Below, piece by piece: positions 24,462 to 40,471 of a DNA stretch of 64,000 nt. Origin of the DNA: JADJXM01 sp937967285 (GTDB lineage Bacteria; Acidobacteriota; Blastocatellia; RBC074); the NCBI GenBank assembly GCA_050249535.1, contig JBFWQI010000007.1, positions 62,001 to 126,000 on the forward strand. Reading direction: 5' to 3'. The notes below the pieces were generated by a model. It saw only the letters and a list, made by a program, of their open reading frames with translations, did not search any database and was not told the DNA's origin. A program made the translations under genes and the position numbers. Positions within the stretch are counted from its first letter, which is position 1; each line of letters starts with the position of its first letter.

Positions 24462-24604
24462 TCAACTCTCCTTTACACTTTACCATCGGATAATCGCGTC
24501 GCCGCTCCCGGCGGCAAATAGCGAAGATACCGAAATTATAGCCACTGTGTCAAGAACTCCCCTGCCCATCTCTCATCCGGCAGCTCTGTCCCCATACTTC
24601 TTTA

Positions 24605-24633
24605 TTGATGATGGTATGATTCACAGTTATACT
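24605..24633 (+). promoter_or_regulatory. Candidate sigma-70 promoter of the toxin-antitoxin pair
   Basis: TTGATG (24605-24610), 17 bp spacer, TATACT (24628-24633), 27 bp before the antitoxin ATG. The spacing and the -10 are good; the -35 matches four of six. The antitoxin would be expected to bind here, as in other ribbon-helix-helix systems, but no clear inverted operator is seen. Confidence 0.5.
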
Positions 24634-24660
24634 GATGGTCGAATTTAAGAGGTGAAGGTA

Positions 24661-24915
24661 ATGGCTACAGTCAAGACAGCGATCTCAATTCAGGAGAACC
24701 TCTTCGAGAGGATCGAAGAACTGGCCCGGGAGCTGAACATCTCACGAAGCCAGTTGTTCGCCCGCGCCATAGAGGATTTCATTCGGCGGGAAGAGAATCG
24801 CAGAATTACAAAAGATATTAATGATGCATATCCGGGCGAGGTTGATCCCACTGAGGAGGATCGCTTGCTCAAAATGCGTTCTTCCCATCGCAGGATGGTC
24901 GAGGGGGAATGGTGA
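24661..24915 (+). CDS. Ribbon-helix-helix antitoxin of a MazEF-type pair
   Basis: An 84-residue protein. Residues 1-42 (VKTAISIQENLFERIEELAR, then RSQLFARAIEDFI) fit a ribbon-helix-helix DNA-binding dimer; the acidic C-terminal half (DPTEEDRLLKMRSSHRRM) would wrap the toxin. It differs from the AbrB-fold MazE of E. coli, but RHH antitoxins often pair with MazF. Start ATG at 24661 follows GAGGTGAAGG. It overlaps mazF by 7 bp, so the two are translationally coupled, and probably represses its own promoter. Confidence 0.85.
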   Translation: MATVKTAISIQENLFERIEELARELNISRSQLFARAIEDFIRREENRRITKDINDAYPGEVDPTEEDRLLKMRSSHRRMVEGEW

Positions 24916-25265
24916 TCAGGCAGGGCGATGTCTACTGGGTCGACCTCGGCGATCCAATCGGCTCCTCGCCGGGATATCGTCATCCCCACGTCGTTGTTCA
25001 GAATAATCTTTTCAATCAGAGTCGGATAAATACCGTTGTCGTCTGCGCTCTGACATCGAATCTCAAGCGCGCCGGTGTTCCGGGTAATGTTCTGCTCGAT
25101 AAAAAAGAGGCCAATCTTAAAAAAGAATCTGTCGTTCTGGTTTCGCAGATCTTTACAGTAGATAAATCGCAGTTGGTCGAATATATTGGAAAACTGTCGA
25201 GCCAACGAATCAGCCAGATTCTCGATGGTCTTGACCTCATCCTTCAACCCCGTGAAGTGGAATAG
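24909..25265 (+). CDS. mazF: MazF/PemK-type endoribonuclease toxin
   Basis: 118 residues of the CcdB/PemK fold. IRQGDVYWVDLGDPIGSSPG, RHPHVVVQNN, and the central VVVCALTSN with the VVLVSQIFTVDK strand are the MazF signatures (substrate-contacting arginine and threonine positions). The family cuts mRNA at short motifs and halts growth when the antitoxin decays. It overlaps the antitoxin gene and is complete, with no sign of decay. Confidence 0.92.
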   Translation: MVIRQGDVYWVDLGDPIGSSPGYRHPHVVVQNNLFNQSRINTVVVCALTSNLKRAGVPGNVLLDKKEANLKKESVVLVSQIFTVDKSQLVEYIGKLSSQRISQILDGLDLILQPREVE

Positions 25266-25288
25266 CCTTCCAGCTACTAATTTTTTAG

Positions 25289-25317
25289 TTGACATCCCCG
25301 CCGAGTTCCGTTAGATT
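25289..25317 (+). promoter_or_regulatory. Sigma-70 type promoter of the blaI operon
   Basis: A perfect -35 TTGACA (25289-25294), a 17-bp spacer, and TAGATT (25312-25317), 76 bp before the blaI start. It is the best promoter match in the window. BlaI-family repressors bind dyads overlapping their own promoter; a possible weak dyad is CTAATTTTTTAG at 25277-25288, just upstream of the -35. Confidence 0.65.
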
Positions 25318-25392
25318 GCCTGCGAATTCTTTAATAGCTCACGCGCGGAAGCGGAAGTATTAAGGAATTAGCAGATAAAAAGGAGGCGGCAA

Positions 25393-25767
25393 TTGGCGCG
25401 GAGGAAATCACCAACATTAACGGAAGTAGAGCTGGAGCTGATGGAAGTGCTCTGGGAGAAGGGAACGGCGACGGTCTCGGAGGTCGTCGAGGCGTTGCCG
25501 GAGGAGCGGCTGGCGTACAGTTCGGTGCTGACGATGATGCGGATCCTTGAGCAGAAGGGGTACGTGGAGCATGAGAAGGAGGGGCGGGCGTATGTCTATC
25601 GTCCGTTGGTGGATCGGCAGCAGGCGCGGCGGAGTGCGATCGGGTATTTATTGAAACGTTTCTTCAACAATTCGCCGGAGTTGCTCGTAGTCAATTTACT
25701 GGAGACGGAAGAGATGGGGCCGGATGAGATCGAGAAGCTGAAAGAGATGATAGAGAAGGCCGGTTGA
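25393..25767 (+). CDS. BlaI/MecI family transcriptional repressor
   Basis: A 124-residue winged-helix repressor. The helix-turn-helix LTEVELELMEVLWEKGTATVS and wing (VEHEKEGRAYVYRPL) match BlaI; the C-terminal dimerisation helix ends EKLKEMIEKAG. TTG start at 25393 with AGGAGG six bases upstream. In known systems the adjacent M56 protease senses a signal and causes BlaI cleavage; here the partner follows 34 bp downstream. Target beyond its own operon is unknown, as no beta-lactamase is in view. Confidence 0.92.
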   Translation: MARRKSPTLTEVELELMEVLWEKGTATVSEVVEALPEERLAYSSVLTMMRILEQKGYVEHEKEGRAYVYRPLVDRQQARRSAIGYLLKRFFNNSPELLVVNLLETEEMGPDEIEKLKEMIEKAG

Positions 25768-25801
25768 AGCCGGCAGGGAAGCGTCGAACGAGGAGAGAGT
25801 C

Positions 25802-28180
25802 ATGATTGAGATCACGCCTCTGATTGAGATGATCGACTGGGTGGCGCGGCCTGTGGTGCAGGCGCTGTTGAACGGGTTATGGCAGGGGATGGCGGTCTGT
25901 GTTGTCGTCTGGCTGGGGATGCGGCTGGGCGGAGGAATGAGCGCGTCGACGCGTCATGCGGTATGGATGATGACGCTGGGTGTGATTGTGATGCTGCCGG
26001 CGCTGGATCTCTGGCGGGGCGAGCGGGCGGTCAGGGTTGAAGAGAAGGCCGTGGTGGCGGAGCCCGCGATATCGCATCGTTTGGCTGAGCGGATAGCCGA
26101 GAGGCGGGGCAAGGCGGGGCTCGGTCTATCGGGGACATATTTGAAGCAGGAGCTGAGTCCGCCGGCGCGGGTCGTGACGCTGGAGGAGACGGCGAAGGCC
26201 GTCCCGGTTCCTGCGCCGGTCAATTCAGAGCTTCAAACCGCGCCGGGGAACTCGTTGATCGTTGACGGATTCGGTGAGAGGTGGCCGCTGTTGCTGGGGC
26301 TGATCTGGCTGGCCGGCGTGACGCTGATGTCGATCAGGCTGATGAGGAGTTACAGCGGGGTGCGGCGTCTGAGGCGCGGGATGCTGCCGGCGCCGATCGA
26401 TGCGGTCCGGCGGGTTGATGAGCTGGCGCGGTCGATGGGGATCGGGCGGCGTGTAGGCCTCTATTTTTCGTCCGGGGTGACGATGCCGATGACGATCGGG
26501 ACTTTGAGGCCGGCGATAGTGTTGCCGGATGAGTTCGGCGAGACGCTGACGGGCGCGGATTTCGATTCGATCATGGCGCACGAACTTGCGCACATAAAAA
26601 GATTTGATTACCTGACCAATCTCCTGCAGCGGCTGGCACAGGCCGTCCTGTTCCATCATCCGGCAGTCTGGCTGATCGGCGGAAAGCTGTCGATCGAGCG
26701 AGAGCTGGCGTGTGACGACTGGGCGATCAAGACGTGCGAGCCGCGCCGGTACGCGAGCTGTCTGGCAAGGCTGGTCGAACTGATCGGCGAGGCTAAGCCG
26801 CTGGCTGCGGCTACCGGCATTCTTTTCGGAAAACATGTCATCACCAGGAGGGTAGAGATGATACTTAATCGCAATCGTAACGCTGACACGGCGGTCTCGA
26901 AGCCGGCGCTGATCTGGGCGGCGGGGCTGGCCGGGGCGTTCTGTTTCGTCTTCAGTTCGATCACGCCGGCGATAGCCGTCCCGGTCAACGAGACCGGAGG
27001 CAATCTGCTGGCAGGGTTGATCGATCAGAAGCCCGTGCCGCCGGCTCCGCCCGCGCCTCCGGCGCCTCCGGCGAAGCCATCGAAGGATACGCCGCCTGCT
27101 CCGCCGGCGCCCCCCGCTCCTCCGGCCCCGCCGGAAGATCCGGATGCGGAGTTCGCTCTGGCGGGGATACCGGCGCTCGATCCGTCGCGCGACTGGATGC
27201 CGGAGGACGAACTGCTGGGTCGCCCGGCAGCGGGGTTCTTCGATCCGAGGCAGCCGGCTCTGGTGAGCGGTCTCGGGGCTCTGATCTCGACGCCGCAGGT
27301 CGCGCAGGCTCCGCGCACGGCAGATGAGGCACGCGAGCGCGCGCTGGCAGTGGCGCAGCAGGCCGAGCGGAGAAGTCAGCCGGCGATTCCTGAGGCCGAA
27401 CTGCTGACGATCCTGACCGACATCGTCAAGAAGGACGCTGATCCGACTGTCCGGCAGGAGGCGCTCCAGGGGATCTACAGGATGCGCAGCGATGCGGCGA
27501 TCAACACGCTGATCCAGCTCTATGACGAGACCTCGGACACGAAAGTTAAAACGGAGATCCTCGGCTATCTGGTCCGTCGCAACGGCGACAATTCGCGGGC
27601 GGTCTCGAAGCTCATGTCGATCGCGCGGAGCGAGAAGGACGAGACGCTGCGCAACCGTGCGATCCGTTCGCTCGGTTACGTCAAGGGCGACGAGGGAGCG
27701 GCCAACCTGATCCAGATCTACGACGGACTTCAGGATTCGAAGATGAAACAGACCGTCATCCGTTATCTGGCTTACAACAAGAGCCGCAAGGCGGTCGACA
27801 AACTGGTCCAGATTGCGAAGAGCGATTCCGATCCTGCCGTCAGGCAGTCAGCCGTTCGAGGGCTCTACGGGATCGACAACCGACTCTATCTCGAAATGAG
27901 AGAGGGGGTGGCTCCGAAGATCGGTCGAATCGAGGGACTCGGGGATCGGATGATCGATCTCGAGGGGTTGAAGGACCTTCAGGAGAGGATGGAGATCGAG
28001 ATGCCGGATTTCCGGTTGCATATGGACCAGCTTCAGGACGAATGGAGGGAGAAGCTCGAACCGGAACTGCGCAGGCTGCAGGAGATGGACGGTATCCGTG
28101 TCCGCCCCAGATTGCGCGTCGCGCCGAAACCTGAAGCGAAGCCGGAGCCGAAGAAGGAGAAGACCTCGGTGGTCATCTGA
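25802..28180 (+). CDS. BlaR1-type M56 membrane protease fused to proline-rich linker and HEAT repeats
   Basis: 792 residues. Membrane spans near 20-42, 52-70, 161-180 and about 363-385. The zinc protease motif is HELAH (260-264), with the following RELACDDWAI of M56 enzymes. After the last span comes a linker of repeated PPAPPAP (about 412-447), then from about 520 to 695 four or five HEAT-like repeats (for example DPTVRQEALQGIYRM and DPAVRQSAVRGLYGI). In BlaR1 this outer part would be a penicillin-binding sensor; here it is replaced by a protein-interaction scaffold. Same operon as blaI. Confidence 0.88.
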   Translation: MIEITPLIEMIDWVARPVVQALLNGLWQGMAVCVVVWLGMRLGGGMSASTRHAVWMMTLGVIVMLPALDLWRGERAVRVEEKAVVAEPAISHRLAERIAERRGKAGLGLSGTYLKQELSPPARVVTLEETAKAVPVPAPVNSELQTAPGNSLIVDGFGERWPLLLGLIWLAGVTLMSIRLMRSYSGVRRLRRGMLPAPIDAVRRVDELARSMGIGRRVGLYFSSGVTMPMTIGTLRPAIVLPDEFGETLTGADFDSIMAHELAHIKRFDYLTNLLQRLAQAVLFHHPAVWLIGGKLSIERELACDDWAIKTCEPRRYASCLARLVELIGEAKPLAAATGILFGKHVITRRVEMILNRNRNADTAVSKPALIWAAGLAGAFCFVFSSITPAIAVPVNETGGNLLAGLIDQKPVPPAPPAPPAPPAKPSKDTPPAPPAPPAPPAPPEDPDAEFALAGIPALDPSRDWMPEDELLGRPAAGFFDPRQPALVSGLGALISTPQVAQAPRTADEARERALAVAQQAERRSQPAIPEAELLTILTDIVKKDADPTVRQEALQGIYRMRSDAAINTLIQLYDETSDTKVKTEILGYLVRRNGDNSRAVSKLMSIARSEKDETLRNRAIRSLGYVKGDEGAANLIQIYDGLQDSKMKQTVIRYLAYNKSRKAVDKLVQIAKSDSDPAVRQSAVRGLYGIDNRLYLEMREGVAPKIGRIEGLGDRMIDLEGLKDLQERMEIEMPDFRLHMDQLQDEWREKLEPELRRLQEMDGIRVRPRLRVAPKPEAKPEPKKEKTSVVI

Positions 28181-28219
28181 TTTTTCGACAAATTTGAACT
28201 ACCAATATGCGCTCGGGCA

Positions 28220-28244
28220 GCGTGGGAGGCGGCGTCTCCCACGC
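28220..28244. repeat. Hairpin between the M56 and HEAT genes
   Basis: GCGTGGGAG (28220-28228) and CTCCCACGC (28236-28244) form a perfect 9-bp stem with a 7-nt loop. It lies 40 bp after the M56 stop and 46 bp before the next start. It may be a REP-like unit or an RNA processing site; no U-run follows. Confidence 0.5.
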
Positions 28245-28290
28245 CGGCTCACGGGCGCATTCTTTTATCGGTCGTTTGAAGGAGGCAGGA

Positions 28291-29085
28291 ATGAACTACA
28301 GGATTTTCAGGGTTCTGGCGCTGGCGGTCTTCGCGACAGTTGTCTATGTTGCGGCACAGGCCCAGCCGGCTCGCAGTTACACCCGCGCGGACTTCGTGAA
28401 GGTCGAGGGAAGCGGCAGGCTGGAAGAGCGGATCGAGCGGGCGCTCGGTCAATCCCGCGGGCGTGGCGGCGAGGTCTGGGTGGCCTGGCAGATCCGGGCC
28501 CGTGAAGGCGCGTCATACAGTCCATTCGGCAATTTCAGCTACTACAACCACGGCATCAGGCTGGAGAGGCGCGATCCGCCGCAGGCGGCGATCTTTCTGC
28601 TGTCGGATTTCTCAGGAGCGTCGCCTCAGTTCAAAGCGCTGACGATGCTCAATCTCGAGGATCCGTATGTCTTCGAGGATCGTCCGGTCTACTGGCTGGG
28701 AGATGCCGATGCGGCGCAGAGCATCGGTTATCTTGAAAAGAATGTCATGCCGGCGGGCGGCGACGCCGGGCGCGGAGCGGTGAGGGCGATCTCGGTACAC
28801 GATTCGGCGCAGGTTGTCCCGCTGCTCAGGAAGATTGCTGCAGGCAGCGGCGATCAGCGCGGGAGCGCGATCTCGGCGCTGGCTCGGATCCGCACGGGTG
28901 AGGCCGCCGAAGCCCTGATCGCTCTCTACGATTCAGAGCAGGATGCCGCGGTTAAACGTGAGATCATCAGCGCCCTGTCGCGCAGTCGCGAACGCAAGGC
29001 GGCCGACAAGCTGACCTCGATCGCCAGAAACGATCCCGATCCCAAACTCAGGCAGCGGGCCATCCAGAGGCTCGCTTCGCAGTGA
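28291..29085 (+). CDS. Secreted HEAT-repeat protein
   Basis: 264 residues: signal peptide (VLALAVFATVVYVAAQAQ), a domain of about 130 residues without recognisable family, then HEAT repeats from about residue 165 (AVRAISVHDSAQVVPLLRK, GSAISALARI, AVKREIISALSRSRERKA, DPKLRQRAIQRLASQ). The repeats resemble those fused to the upstream M56 protease, so one may derive from the other or both may meet in the periplasm. ATG at 28291 has GGAGG eight bases before it; the frame is open further upstream but there it crosses a hairpin. Confidence 0.82.
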   Translation: MNYRIFRVLALAVFATVVYVAAQAQPARSYTRADFVKVEGSGRLEERIERALGQSRGRGGEVWVAWQIRAREGASYSPFGNFSYYNHGIRLERRDPPQAAIFLLSDFSGASPQFKALTMLNLEDPYVFEDRPVYWLGDADAAQSIGYLEKNVMPAGGDAGRGAVRAISVHDSAQVVPLLRKIAAGSGDQRGSAISALARIRTGEAAEALIALYDSEQDAAVKREIISALSRSRERKAADKLTSIARNDPDPKLRQRAIQRLASQ

Positions 29086-29091
29086 TTGTTC

Positions 29092-29120
29092 GCAGGGACG
29101 AGGGATTCCCTCGCCCCTGC
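29092..29120 (+). terminator. GC-rich hairpin after the HEAT gene
   Basis: GCAGGGACGAGGGA pairs with TCCCTCGCCCCTGC with one mismatch, 7 bp after the stop codon. It would end the blaI-M56-HEAT transcript. The tail is CCCCTT rather than a U-run, so it may instead be a REP-like element. The rest of the gap to 29350 holds no gene that I can see. Confidence 0.5.
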
Positions 29121-29350
29121 TACCCCTTACCGTGTGATTGCCAAACGCCTGATATCCCATTTCGTATGACATTGCATCATTAATATACATTCCAAACGCT
29201 CTCCATTCAGTCCTTGTCTCGGTTAAGTTGCTGATAGTATTAGGGTTTTTGAGGATTAATCTTCTCCGCTTTTCCCCGGCATCGTAGTTGCAATTTATAT
29301 ATTCAACAACTCCCCCACGAGTAATGAAAATTGATAGGAGGAAGAATCAG

Positions 29351-30032
<682 letters not shown>

Positions 30033-30150
30033 ATTCCTGCCCGGCGCCTCTCAATTATTCTCAACTTGCGCCACCTTCCCGCCGGAATGTAAGATCGATC
30101 CTGCCCGCTGATATCCCGAACATCAATCATCCAAGAGGTAATTATCAGGC

Positions 30151-31620
<1,470 letters not shown>

Positions 31621-31634
31621 AAAGTTTCGAGTCG

Positions 31635-31835
31635 TAACTGCTCGGACCGGGTTATAGTTGCCAGTTGCCAGTCTTAATTTGAAAGGACGCGCTTCGGCCG
31701 GCCTTTTACATACAATAGATATATAGGTTTCATGATAACCACTGGAAAACTTCTTTATCGAGCTCGAAGCTGATTATATTCGATGCGCGTTTTGTTGACA
31801 GCTACTGGAAACTGGCCACTGGAAACTGGAAACTT
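31635..31835. repeat. Paired inverted-array element E9 (TTTCCAG family)
   Basis: Box GTAACTGCTC at 31635-31644, left arm AGTTGCCAGTTGCCAGT (31657-31673), long loop of about 130 bp, right arm ACTGGAAACTGG-CCACTGGAAACTGG (31804-31833). The loop also holds ACTGGAAAACTTCTTTAT (31741-31758), nearly the same as the sequence at the right edge. It separates the AAA+ gene from its VWA partner and ends about 6 bp before the VWA start. Confidence 0.72.
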
Positions 31836-31840
31836 CTTTT

Positions 31841-33211
<1,371 letters not shown>

Positions 33212-33228
33212 TCTTTTCGGGGAGAAGG

Positions 33229-35589
33229 ATGTCGGGACGTTTATTCATTGCCGCTTTGTGGATGCTGATGTTTCTCTGTCTCTCGACGGCTGAGGGACAG
33301 ACCGGTTCGCGGCATGCCGCCGTCAAATCAGCCATGGAAAGGGGCGATTACGCGCCCGCCGAACGCTCGTTGCGCGAGATGGCGCGCAGCTCCCCGCGCG
33401 AGTTCGCGCTCAATAATTACGATTATCTGCTGGCGCGGCTGCTCGATCAGCGCGGAGCTCGTGACGAGGCGGCGACATGGTTTCGTCGCGTCGTCGATCG
33501 CAAGTCGATACTTGCGGGGTACGCGCTGTGGCATCTGGCGGAGATCGCCCGGGGGCAGGGCGGCGGAGCCGAGGAGCAGCGTCTGCTGAGGGAGATGATC
33601 GAGCGGTATCCCGACCATCTGTTGATCGAGCGGGCTACCGAGCGTCTGGGCGACAGTTGTTTCAGAGATCGCCGCTACGACGAAGCGATCCAGGCGCTGA
33701 GATCGCTCAACGGCCCGCGGCGCGACGCGCTGGCCCGCATCGGCGAGGCGCAGCTCGAACTGAAGCAGGTCGACTCCGCCAGGGCGTCGTTCAATGCCGT
33801 CCTGCTTTCGAATCAGATGGACGATCCGTCGCTGCGCGCAATCCGCGGTCTCGACAGGCTGGATGAGTCGGCCGCGGTCCCGGAAGAAGACCGGCTCCGC
33901 CGCGCGCGGATCTACCAGTTCAACCGCTTCTTCGCCTCAGCGCGCAGGCACTGGAGCGCGATCATTCGGGACTATCCGAACTCTGCCAACCGTCGCGAAG
34001 CGCTCTTTCAACTCGGGCGCGGCTACTTCCTCGAGGATAAGTTCGCCGAGGCGGCGAAGTGGTACTCGCAGGTCGCTCAGGAGTTCCCGAAGACTGAGGA
34101 TGGCGAACTCGGATTCTATTACGTCGGCCATTGCCACCAGTACCGCGATCAGACCGATCAGGCGATCGCCCGTTACGAGGAGTTTCTGCGGAGCTATCCT
34201 GCCAGCAAATACGTCGGATATGCGTATCTCAATGCGATCGACACGCTGAGGTCCGCGGGAAGGAATGCTGAGGCGTTGAAATGGGCACGGCGCGCCGAGT
34301 CCGAACTGAAGGAGCCCTTCTTCACCGTCACGGGGCTCTTCAACCAGGTCAGGATCCATCTGAGTCAGGGAAAATACGACGAGGCGCTGGAAGCGCTCGG
34401 CAGATTGAGGGCGCGAAACCTGAATGTCCGCGGATTGAGCGCTACGACCAATCCCCCGGAGGTCGATTTCCTGCGGGCTTACAGCTTCGAGCAGATGGGA
34501 AGATACAACGAGGCGATCGCCGAATATCTGAAGCTCGGAGAGTCGCGGAACGGCGCTGAAGGATACTACGGTCGCAGGGCCTCGGAGAGGCTGGTCGGAT
34601 TGGGAACGAACCCGCGCGCTTCGGCTCTGGTCGCCGCTCAGAGGGACAGGTTTCAGGCCGAGGCGCGTTCCTCCGCGGCCCGAAAACAGTATCAGGCGGC
34701 AAAGTACGCCGCCAGTCAGGCGCTCAGATTCAAGCTCAGTGAAACTGTGCGAGCCGAGATGCTGAGGATACTCCGCTCGTCGTATTCGGCTCTGCGCGGT
34801 TACAGTCTGCCGGCCCTCAACGTCGCATCGATCGCCAGGCAGAGGCATCTGACCGCGGGAGAACAGGCCCCGACCGCGACCGACCATCAGACGCTCGCCT
34901 CGGAGCTGCTCTTCCTCGGCCTCGACGACGAGGGCTCGCTCGAGCTGGTCGAGACTAAACCCTCCGTCCAGACTCTCGCTGCAGTCTGCGCCGGCGGGAA
35001 CTGCGCAAATCGCACGCTTCGGTATTCCGAGCCGATTCTCAACGGGCTGCCGGCGGACTATCGGCCCGAATTGCTGCCGCGTCCGTGGGCTGAGATCTTC
35101 TATCCCATGCCGTATCGGGGGCTGCTCGAGCAGCTCGCCGTTCCGCGCGGCGTCGATCCGCGCTTTCTGCTTTCGATCTCACGGCAGGAGTCAGGTTACG
35201 ATCCTCGCGCGTTGAGTCCGGCCGCCGCCCGCGGCATGCTCCAGTTCATTGCCCCGACCGCCAACCGCTTCGCCTCGAAATTGCACGTCAACGATTTCGA
35301 GCAGAGCGACCTCTACCGGCCGGAGATCGCCATCCTCTTCGGCTCCGAATATATGAAGGAACTGTTCGATGAGTTCGATTCGCCACAGGCCGTGGCGGCG
35401 TCCTACAACGGCAGCGAGGAATCAGTCAGAAGATGGAGGGCGCGCACCGGGAGCCGCGAAGTCGATCGTCTCGTCATCGAAATAGCCAAACGCGAGACCA
35501 AGGACTACGTCTTCAAGGTCGGCAACTACTTCCACGCCTATCGGGTGATCTACCCGTCAATTGATAAGCAGCGCAAATTGCCGCGCTGA
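33229..35589 (+). CDS. Slt70-type soluble lytic transglycosylase with TPR-like repeats
   Basis: 786 residues: signal peptide (LFIAALWMLMFLCLSTAEG), a long superhelix of TPR-like repeats (for example YDEAIQALRSL, DQTDQAIARYEEFL, KYDEALEALGRL), and a C-terminal SLT domain. The catalytic glutamate is about E654 (SISRQESGYDP), followed by SPAAARGMLQFIAPTA and AASYNGSEESV. It cleaves peptidoglycan to 1,6-anhydromuropeptides in the periplasm. ATG at 33229 with GGAG five bases before; a GTG at 33208 overlapping the VWA stop is possible. Likely co-transcribed with the VWA gene. Confidence 0.9.
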   Translation: MSGRLFIAALWMLMFLCLSTAEGQTGSRHAAVKSAMERGDYAPAERSLREMARSSPREFALNNYDYLLARLLDQRGARDEAATWFRRVVDRKSILAGYALWHLAEIARGQGGGAEEQRLLREMIERYPDHLLIERATERLGDSCFRDRRYDEAIQALRSLNGPRRDALARIGEAQLELKQVDSARASFNAVLLSNQMDDPSLRAIRGLDRLDESAAVPEEDRLRRARIYQFNRFFASARRHWSAIIRDYPNSANRREALFQLGRGYFLEDKFAEAAKWYSQVAQEFPKTEDGELGFYYVGHCHQYRDQTDQAIARYEEFLRSYPASKYVGYAYLNAIDTLRSAGRNAEALKWARRAESELKEPFFTVTGLFNQVRIHLSQGKYDEALEALGRLRARNLNVRGLSATTNPPEVDFLRAYSFEQMGRYNEAIAEYLKLGESRNGAEGYYGRRASERLVGLGTNPRASALVAAQRDRFQAEARSSAARKQYQAAKYAASQALRFKLSETVRAEMLRILRSSYSALRGYSLPALNVASIARQRHLTAGEQAPTATDHQTLASELLFLGLDDEGSLELVETKPSVQTLAAVCAGGNCANRTLRYSEPILNGLPADYRPELLPRPWAEIFYPMPYRGLLEQLAVPRGVDPRFLLSISRQESGYDPRALSPAAARGMLQFIAPTANRFASKLHVNDFEQSDLYRPEIAILFGSEYMKELFDEFDSPQAVAASYNGSEESVRRWRARTGSREVDRLVIEIAKRETKDYVFKVGNYFHAYRVIYPSIDKQRKLPR

Positions 35590-35600
35590 CTGACTGCTCT

Positions 35601-35820
35601 GTAAACAAAATATCTTTGGGTTTCGACGCCAAGGCGCCAAGACAGCCAAGAGATTTCGACGCCAAGAAACCAAGTTGGCCAAGATAGAGAGGTCGATTGC
35701 AGATAGGGATATCAAACTTACCCACAGATGGCCTGCTTATGGAAATGAATAACACCGAATCAATTACTTCCTTAATTCATCTTGGCTATCTTGGCGCCTT
35801 GGCGTCGAATTTTAAAGAAA
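35601..35820. repeat. Paired inverted-array element E10 (GCCAAG family)
   Basis: Left arm about 35624-35685 with GACGCCAAG, GCGCCAAGA, CAGCCAAGA, then a second GACGCCAAG run. Right arm about 35780-35808 with CTTGGCTA, TCTTGGCGC, CTTGGCGTCG. The loop is about 95 bp, unlike E5 and E11. It lies between the convergent transglycosylase and esterase genes, 12 bp and 10 bp from their stops. Confidence 0.82.
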
Positions 35821-35829
35821 TAGTGACTC

Positions 35830-37029
<1,200 letters not shown>

Positions 37030-37055
37030 CTGTGTTCCTTTCTCATGATTAAGCG

Positions 37056-38156
<1,101 letters not shown>

Positions 38157-38398
38157 GCTTCTCCTTTTTCTTGAGAAAACCGGATATTGCCGGTGTCGAC
38201 TCCAGGTTCGTCGCCCGTCCAATTTTTGAATTATTGTTGAATGATCATTTTATCGATCCCGCATGAATGATCAATGGAAGGATTCATTCCGATCGGTCGG
38301 GATGCGATTTTTATGAGGAAGGGGGCACGCCCCCTGCCGGATCGACAGAGTCAGATCCGACAGGATCGTCGCCGGTGATTAATCGGACGGAACCCTGA

Positions 38399-39409
<1,011 letters not shown>

Positions 39410-39517
39410 ACATTCCCCAGTTTTTGATTACAGTAACAGTCTTCGAGCGTGGAATTGCGCCCAGCCGCGACTCTCCGCGCCCGTACAGATTGGGAGGCTG
39501 AAAAATACCGGCACCGA

Positions 39518-40135
39518 TCAGGCATTCTTGAGGACGATCGCTTCCAGCACATTGGCTACGTCCTCGCACTTGTCGATCATCCGCTCCATCTTCTCGTAGA
39601 TCTCCTTGAGCTTGATGATCGTCAGCGTGTCGTGCTCGTTGGCGAAGAGGTTGCCTACGGCCTCGTGGTGATAGGAGTCCCCTTCGTTCTCGAGCGTGTG
39701 GATCGTGATGCAGTCCTGCAGCACCTTCTCCCCGTCGCTTCCCAGCGCCTTGACCGCGTTCTCCAGCGAGACGGCCAGCCTGACCATGACATCGGTCATC
39801 TTGAGGGCATGCTCGGTCGGTTTTTCGACGCGGTAGAGGATCACCCGGCGCGCGGTGTAGTCGATCGCATCCACTACATCGTCGAGCCCGCTCGCCAGAG
39901 CGTGAATGTCCTCACGATCGATCGGTGTGATGAATGTCTGATTGAGGCGTTTTACGATCAGGTGAGTCAATTCATCACACTGATGCTCGATATCCTTGAT
40001 CTCATCAGCGTACTTCGAACGATTATCAAAATCTGTGAATAATTGCTGCAGCTTGGCGGCTCCTGTACCGACCAGGGCGACCAGCTGATTGAAGAGATCG
40101 AAATACTTCTCCTCGCGGGGTAATAACCGGAACAT
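39518..40135 (-). CDS. DUF47 (PhoU-like) family protein
   Basis: A 205-residue all-helical protein with the pattern IKDIEHQCDELTHLIVKRLNQTFITPIDREDI and LASGLDDVVDAIDYTARRV seen in DUF47 (Pit accessory protein) sequences, a PhoU-like three-helix fold. It lies 108 bp upstream of the PiT gene and is expected to modulate phosphate uptake. Start preceded by AAGGAGAG. Confidence 0.93.
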   Translation of the reverse strand: MFRLLPREEKYFDLFNQLVALVGTGAAKLQQLFTDFDNRSKYADEIKDIEHQCDELTHLIVKRLNQTFITPIDREDIHALASGLDDVVDAIDYTARRVILYRVEKPTEHALKMTDVMVRLAVSLENAVKALGSDGEKVLQDCITIHTLENEGDSYHHEAVGNLFANEHDTLTIIKLKEIYEKMERMIDKCEDVANVLEAIVLKNA

Positions 40136-40471
40136 GATCTTACTCTCCTTATTATGAACAGCGAATCTTTTACGCTGAATAGTTCATCAGAGTCGCCAAG
40201 TATACCTTTTCGCTCCCGCGCCGACCAATTCCCGGCAAGGATTAGCAAGGTCTGAATAAAAATTTAACCATAATCTAACATGAACTCGCAGTATCTCTTA
40301 TTTCGAACCCTCAGTCGTCAGGAAAAACGATTTTATCTCTCAAGCCGCGTCTCGGGAATATAATCCGGCAGCTCTGGCATTGTATTTGCAAGACTAACGG
40401 GCGAAGTTCATTCGACAAAGCGTCGAGTGGAGAAGAGAAGGACTTGAGAAGAGTAATAATGGAGCATTGAG
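40136..40471. other. Intergenic region upstream of the DUF47-PiT operon
   Basis: 336 bp between the divergent DUF47 gene and a small membrane protein gene. AT-rich around 40255-40310. I looked for a Pho-type direct repeat and saw only weak TTAGA/TTAAA spacing on the minus strand, not a convincing box. No hairpin or gene is evident. Confidence 0.4.

Noticed and set aside
24690..25295. 201-codon minus-strand frame over the toxin-antitoxin genes
   Set aside because: It is the antisense of two well-supported, overlapping plus-strand genes and resembles no family.
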